Shown: positions 12,298 to 15,621 of the stretch, one piece after another
How the letters are laid out: every line of letters starts with the position of its first letter
Position numbering within the stretch: the first letter of the stretch is position 1
Notes under the pieces: generated by a model
Seen by the model: only the letters and a program-made list of their open reading frames with translations
Database searches by the model: none
What the model was told of the DNA's origin: nothing
Source of the DNA: DASUMF01 sp040510575
Lineage (GTDB): Bacteria > Actinomycetota > Acidimicrobiia > IMCC26256 > DASPTH01
Length of the DNA stretch: 15,621 nucleotides
NCBI GenBank assembly: GCA_040510575.1
Contig: JBEVIU010000057.1
Span: forward strand, 1-15,621
Reading direction: 5' to 3'
Made by a program: the position numbers and the translations under genes

Positions 12298-13635
12298 TCA
12301 CGCGACCAATCGTTCGACGTCCGGGCCCGCTTCGGCGGGCCCGTTCGAATTCCGAGGCCGGCTCGTTGCCGCCAGCAGCACCGCCCCGAGTCCCGCCGCC
12401 GTGATCGAGGCGGCCAGGATGCCGATCTTTGCGTCGTCGGTGAGCGTGCCCGCGGTGCCGAACGCCAACTCCGACACGAACAGCGACACGGTGAAACCGA
12501 TGCCGCCGAGCGCAGCCACGCCGACGATCTGTGCGAAGCGCGTGCCCTCGGGCAGCGACGCGACGCGCAACCGGGTGGCGATCCAGGCGAACGTCGTGAT
12601 CCCCACGAGCTTCCCGACCACGAGCCCGACGACGATCCCGTGGGTGATCGGCGACGCGATCGCCGCGTCGACCGAGTCGGAGCTCAACACGACGCCGGCG
12701 TTCGCGAGCGCGAACACCGGAACGATCACGTAGCTGGTCCAGGGATGGAGCAGGTGCTCGAGCCACTCGACCACCGACACCGACTCGCGCGCCAGCACGA
12801 CCGTCTCGTGCGCGGTCTCGACCGTTGCCACGTCGGCGAGCTGGTCGGCGTCGATCATGTCGGGTTGGCGGAACGGCCGGGTCGGAGCGAGGAGTCCGAG
12901 GACGACACCGGCGATCGTCGCGTGCACGCCGCTGTCCTGCACCGCGATCCACATGCCGATCCCGAGCAGCAGGTACGGGAGCAGGCTGCGAACGCCGAGG
13001 AGCCGGATCCCGACGATCGCGAGCAGGAAGCCCACCGCCGCGACGGCGGCCGTCCCGTCGAAGCCGTGTGAGTAGAAGAGCGCGATCACGATGATGGCGC
13101 CGATGTCGTCGACGATCGCGAGCGCAAGTAGGAACAGCTTCAGCGGTGATGGCACACGGCTCCCGAGCAGGCTGAGCACTCCGACCGCCATCGCGATGTC
13201 GGTTGCCATGGGGATGCCCCAACCGTCTGCGCCCGCACCCCCGGCGTTGAACGCGAGGTAGACAAGCGCGGGCACGAGCATGCCGCCGAACGCGGCGATG
13301 GCTGGGAGGGCCGCCTTGCGCGGATCGTGGAGCTCACCCTCGACGAGCTCGCGCTTGATCTCGAGGCCGACGACGAAGAAGAAGATCGCCATGAGCGCAT
13401 CGTTCACCCACTCGCGCAGCGTGAGCGCGAGGTGATGGTCCGCAGTGCCGACCGTGAACACCGTCGACCACACGTCGTCGTAGCTCCCGGGCGCGGCGTT
13501 CGCCCACACCAACGCGGCTGCCGTCGCGACGACGAGCACGATCCCGCCCGCAGCCTCGGTGCGCAGGAAGTCGCGGAGCGGGTGCAGCAGGCGGAGCGCG
13601 CGCGAGTCGGCAGGGTCCGGGCGCGCGGGGAGCAT
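12298..13635 (-). CDS. nhaA: Na+/H+ antiporter NhaA
   Basis: A 445-aa inner-membrane antiporter with about 11-12 hydrophobic segments that exchanges internal Na+ for external H+. Family marks are FFFVVGLEIKREL (about 85-97), ATDIAMAVGVLSLLG (D146), LALAIVDDIGAIIVIALFY with the ion-binding pair D176/D177, PVFALANAGV, and the late GGIGFTVSLFVSELAF segment. I prefer ATG 13635 to the GTG at 13656, because TACAAT (13648-13643) sits 7 nt before this ATG, as for a leaderless mRNA, and the GTG has its GAGG only 1 nt away. The C-terminal tail (NSNGPAEAGPDVERLVA) is encoded through a GC hairpin. It is longer than E. coli NhaA (388), mainly at the two ends and in an acidic loop. It is divergent from the Tad-type operon. 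Confidence 0.95.
   Translation of the reverse strand: MLPARPDPADSRALRLLHPLRDFLRTEAAGGIVLVVATAAALVWANAAPGSYDDVWSTVFTVGTADHHLALTLREWVNDALMAIFFFVVGLEIKRELVEGELHDPRKAALPAIAAFGGMLVPALVYLAFNAGGAGADGWGIPMATDIAMAVGVLSLLGSRVPSPLKLFLLALAIVDDIGAIIVIALFYSHGFDGTAAVAAVGFLLAIVGIRLLGVRSLLPYLLLGIGMWIAVQDSGVHATIAGVVLGLLAPTRPFRQPDMIDADQLADVATVETAHETVVLARESVSVVEWLEHLLHPWTSYVIVPVFALANAGVVLSSDSVDAAIASPITHGIVVGLVVGKLVGITTFAWIATRLRVASLPEGTRFAQIVGVAALGGIGFTVSLFVSELAFGTAGTLTDDAKIGILAASITAAGLGAVLLAATSRPRNSNGPAEAGPDVERLVA
12322..12343. terminator. UUCG-capped hairpin inside the 3' end of nhaA
   Basis: CGGGCCCGC (12322-12330) and GCGGGCCCG (12335-12343) form a perfect 9-bp stem with a TTCG tetraloop, one of the most stable RNA hairpin types. 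On the plus strand it lies 24 nt beyond the microgene stop and is its likely terminator, although no T-tract follows. On the minus strand it is within nhaA codons, so it may act in both directions. Confidence 0.65.
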
Positions 13636-13642
13636 GGAGGTG

Positions 13643-13648
13643 ATTGTA
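13643..13648 (-). promoter_or_regulatory. -10 element of nhaA, leaderless type
   Basis: On the minus strand TACAAT reads from 13648 to 13643, followed by 7 nt and the ATG at 13635. It matches the TANNNT consensus well. No recognisable -35 lies 17 bp upstream. Its place decides the choice of ATG 13635 as the nhaA start. Confidence 0.5.
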
Positions 13649-13661
13649 CGGAGCACACCTC

Positions 13662-13690
13662 TTGACCGCCTTCGAGTGATGGCGTACGTT
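13662..13690 (+). promoter_or_regulatory. Promoter of the Tad/Flp-type operon
   Basis: TTGACC (13662-13667), a 17-bp spacer and TACGTT (13685-13690) are a near-consensus sigma-70 promoter. A start near 13697 gives a leader of about 72 nt. That leader contains a 7-bp hairpin GCGCGCG/CGCGCGC (13726-13732/13742-13748, 9-nt loop) just before GGAGGAAGG at 13752-13760, which could affect ribosome access. Confidence 0.65.
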
Positions 13691-13768
13691 CACGGTCCTT
13701 CCCTTCGCACTTCCTCTGTGCAGATGCGCGCGCCGATCGGTCGCGCGCCACGGAGGAAGGAACCTGCG

Positions 13769-14479
13769 ATGTTGCTCGCGTTGTGGTCTCCGAAGGGAGG
13801 CTCGGGCACCTCGGTGCTGGCCGCCGCGTGCGCGCTGGTGATCGCACGTGGACCCGCCGGCGGGTGTCGGGTCGCGGATCTCGCCGGCGATCAGGCCGCG
13901 ATCTTCGGGCTCGCCGGTGAGCCAGAGCTCGGACTGGCCGACTGGCTCGACGCCGGTGCAGAGGCACCGGTCGAAGCGCTCGACCGCTTGCTCGTGGAGG
14001 TCGCGCCGGGTGTCGCGCTCCTGCCGACGGGTGCCATGACGCGAACCTTGCAGCCCCGTGCCGACGCGGAAGCCGGTGCTGCGCTCGCCGTTGCGCTGCG
14101 CGACCTTCCGGTGCCGGTCGTCGCCGACTGTGGATCGGCGCAGGATCCGGCGGAACGTGCGATCGTGGAAGTGGCCGACGTCGCGGTCGTCGTGCTGCGC
14201 GGCTGCTACCTCGCATTGCGCCGGGCCGTGCGCTCGCCCGTGCTGGCGTGTTCGATGGGCGCGGTGCTCGTCGACGAGCCAGGTCGTTCCCTCACGCGAC
14301 GCGAGATCGCCGACGTGCTCGACACGCCGGTCCTCGCGCGTGTCCCGATCCGCGACACGGTTGCACGCGCCGTCGACGCAGGCGTGCTCGCGGCTCGGCT
14401 TCCCGATGTCCTCGGCCGGGCCGCGATGCTGGTCGCGGCGCGCACCGGGATCACGCCGACGCGGGATGCGGCCGCATGA
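13769..14479 (+). CDS. MinD/CpaE-like (TadZ-type) protein with altered Walker A
   Basis: A 236-aa protein of the ParA/MinD fold. It starts MLLALWSPKGGSGTSVLAAA, a deviant Walker A in which the signature K9 is kept (KGG) but the second lysine of GK[T/S] is replaced, reading GSGTS. Strands follow at GCRVADLAGD (switch-like), VALLPTGAM, PVPVVADCGSA (Walker B-like) and VAVVVLRGCYLALRRA. ATG 13769 is chosen for the strand that follows and for GGAAGGA 7 nt upstream. The stop overlaps the next start (ATGA), coupling it to a CpaF/TadA ATPase. In Tad/Flp systems such proteins (CpaE/TadZ, or the Ssd protein of mycobacteria) place the machine at a pole. ATP hydrolysis may be weak or absent; that is inferred from the motif. 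Confidence 0.82.
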   Translation: MLLALWSPKGGSGTSVLAAACALVIARGPAGGCRVADLAGDQAAIFGLAGEPELGLADWLDAGAEAPVEALDRLLVEVAPGVALLPTGAMTRTLQPRADAEAGAALAVALRDLPVPVVADCGSAQDPAERAIVEVADVAVVVLRGCYLALRRAVRSPVLACSMGAVLVDEPGRSLTRREIADVLDTPVLARVPIRDTVARAVDAGVLAARLPDVLGRAAMLVAARTGITPTRDAAA

Positions 14480-15621
14480 CCGGCGTGTCGCTCGAGCAGC
14501 ACCGCGTCGCCGTGGTGGCGGACGACGCGATCAAGCGGGCGGTCCACGCACGTCTCGTCGCCGAGGCTGCCGATGCGGCTCCGCTCAGCGCGGAGGAGCT
14601 GCGTGGCCGGCTCGCGGGGCTCGTCCGCGACGAGCAGCCGTTGCTGGCGCCGGCGCGACTCGATCTCCTCGTCCGCGAGCTCGTCGCAGAGGTGTCCGGC
14701 CTGGGGCCGCTGGAGCCGCTCTTGTCCGACCCCACGGTCACCGAGGTGATGGTGAACGGTCCCGGCCGGGCGTTCGTCGAACGCGCGGGGCGCCTCGAAC
14801 CGGTGGTGCTGGGCCTCGACGCGGCCACGATCGTGCGCCTCGTCGAACGGGTGGTCGCGCCGCTCGGGCTGCGTCTCGACCGGGCGTCGCCCATGGTCGA
14901 CGCGCGCTTGCCCGACGGGTCGCGCCTCCACGCCGTGATCCCGCCGCTCGCCGTCGACGGTCCGTGCGTCACGATCCGGCGCTTCGGCGCGCGTGTCATC
15001 CCCCTCGACGACTTCGGCGTCGGAGCTCAGGCGGGCGCGTTCCTGCAGTGGACGGTGCACGCGGGTTGGAACGTGCTCGTCGCCGGTGGAACGGGCGCCG
15101 GCAAGACGACGCTGCTCAACGCCCTCTCGGCGGCGATCCCCGGCGGCGCCCGGATCGTCACGATCGAGGAGACCGCCGAACTCCGCCTCGACCAACCGCA
15201 CGTCGTCCGGCTCGAGGCGCGTCCGCCCAACGCGGAGGGTGCCGGCGGTGTGAGCGTCCGAGAGCTCGTGCGGACCGCTCTGCGAATGCGTCCCGACCGA
15301 CTCGTGGTGGGCGAGGTGCGCGGCGGCGAGGCCCTCGACATGCTCCAGGCACTCAACACCGGCCACGAGGGCTCGCTCTCGACCATCCACGCCAACGGCA
15401 CCACCGACGCGCTGCGTCGCCTCGAGACCTTGGTGCTCCTGGCCGACGCCGGGCTCCCGCTCGCGGCGATCCGCGCGCAGATCGAAGCCAGCGTCGATGC
15501 AATCGTGTTCCTCGCTCGGCGCGCCGGCGGCGTACGGCGCATCGAGGCGATCGCGGAGGTGCTTGCCGACGACGCCGTCGGGGTCAGGCCGCTGTTCCGC
15601 TGGCGCGATGGAGCGCTGCGC
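14476..15621 (+). CDS. cpaF: CpaF/TadA-type secretion ATPase (3' truncated by window edge)
   Basis: An open frame of 382 codons from ATG 14476 runs to the right edge without a stop. It is a type II/IV secretion NTPase that would power assembly of a Flp-type pilus or related export at the inner membrane. The N-terminal domain (about 40-180) has LGPLEPLLSDPTVTEVMVNG, DARLPDGSRLHAVIPP and TIRRFG. The motor domain has Walker A GGTGAGKT (204-211, K210), an Asp-box region TIEETAELRL, the Walker B-like LVVGEVRGGE (E280) and the His box GHEGSLSTIHANG (296-308). All key residues are intact. CpaF proteins are usually about 400-450 aa, so only a short C-terminus is missing. The ATGA overlap with the upstream CpaE-like gene marks one operon; tadB/tadC-type membrane genes are expected beyond the window. 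Confidence 0.93.
   Translation, partial: MTGVSLEQHRVAVVADDAIKRAVHARLVAEAADAAPLSAEELRGRLAGLVRDEQPLLAPARLDLLVRELVAEVSGLGPLEPLLSDPTVTEVMVNGPGRAFVERAGRLEPVVLGLDAATIVRLVERVVAPLGLRLDRASPMVDARLPDGSRLHAVIPPLAVDGPCVTIRRFGARVIPLDDFGVGAQAGAFLQWTVHAGWNVLVAGGTGAGKTTLLNALSAAIPGGARIVTIEETAELRLDQPHVVRLEARPPNAEGAGGVSVRELVRTALRMRPDRLVVGEVRGGEALDMLQALNTGHEGSLSTIHANGTTDALRRLETLVLLADAGLPLAAIRAQIEASVDAIVFLARRAGGVRRIEAIAEVLADDAVGVRPLFRWRDGALR

Noticed and set aside
13559..13768. Upstream extension of the CpaE-like gene
   Set aside because: It would start inside nhaA and cross the operon promoter; the first strand of the ParA fold begins at ATG 13769.
1..15621. CRISPR arrays, insertion sequences, prophage or a wholly new defence system
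   Set aside because: No spaced direct repeats, transposase, integrase or phage genes were found. The only defence-like genes are the ordinary vapBC pair. In-frame UGA selenoprotein genes were not obvious, but I did not check this exhaustively.

Overview
The window is high-GC, gene-dense DNA with strong C/G third-position bias. It encodes a eukaryotic-type GSII, a GlnA2-like GSI-alpha, an adenylylatable GSI-beta, GlnE and a Tad-type secretion ATPase. This points to an actinobacterium, possibly a deep-branching class such as Acidimicrobiia; the class is an inference from protein style, not a database result.

Left part (1-9769), nitrogen assimilation. A GlnA2-like glutamine synthetase (minus) is followed by an overlapping, truncated gene that may be a receiver-like regulator. 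Divergent from it lies glnII, and the shared intergenic region carries a candidate GlnR operator (four AC dinucleotides exactly 11 bp apart). Next comes the housekeeping glnA with the Tyr404 adenylylation motif. The GlnE adenylyltransferase that would act on it is on the opposite strand about 0.9 kb away. A VapBC-type toxin-antitoxin pair and a small two-helix membrane protein sit between them. nadE (glutamine-dependent NAD+ synthetase) diverges from glnE across only 27 bp. Three classes of glutamine synthetase and the covalent modifier thus form one locus.

Middle part (9770-12297). After nadE come an unrecognised 137-aa protein, a group 1/2 sigma-70 factor and a VOC-fold protein with deviating codon choice. 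A selenocysteine tRNA (anticodon TCA, encoded CCA) lies on the minus strand. After it comes a 24-codon membrane microgene with its own promoter, Shine-Dalgarno sequence and UUCG hairpin.

Right part (12298-15621). An NhaA Na+/H+ antiporter (minus) is divergent from the start of a Tad/Flp-type operon (plus): a MinD/CpaE-like protein with a damaged Walker A motif, then a CpaF/TadA ATPase that runs off the right edge without a stop.

Several starts (vapB, nadE, VOC gene, nhaA) have a TANNNT -10 element only 6-7 nt before ATG, suggesting leaderless mRNAs. No CRISPR array, insertion sequence, rRNA or prophage was seen. Most genes belong to known families. The less ordinary signals are the tRNA-Sec geometry, the GlnR-like array, the inverted repeat around the glnA promoter, the microgene and the altered P-loop.
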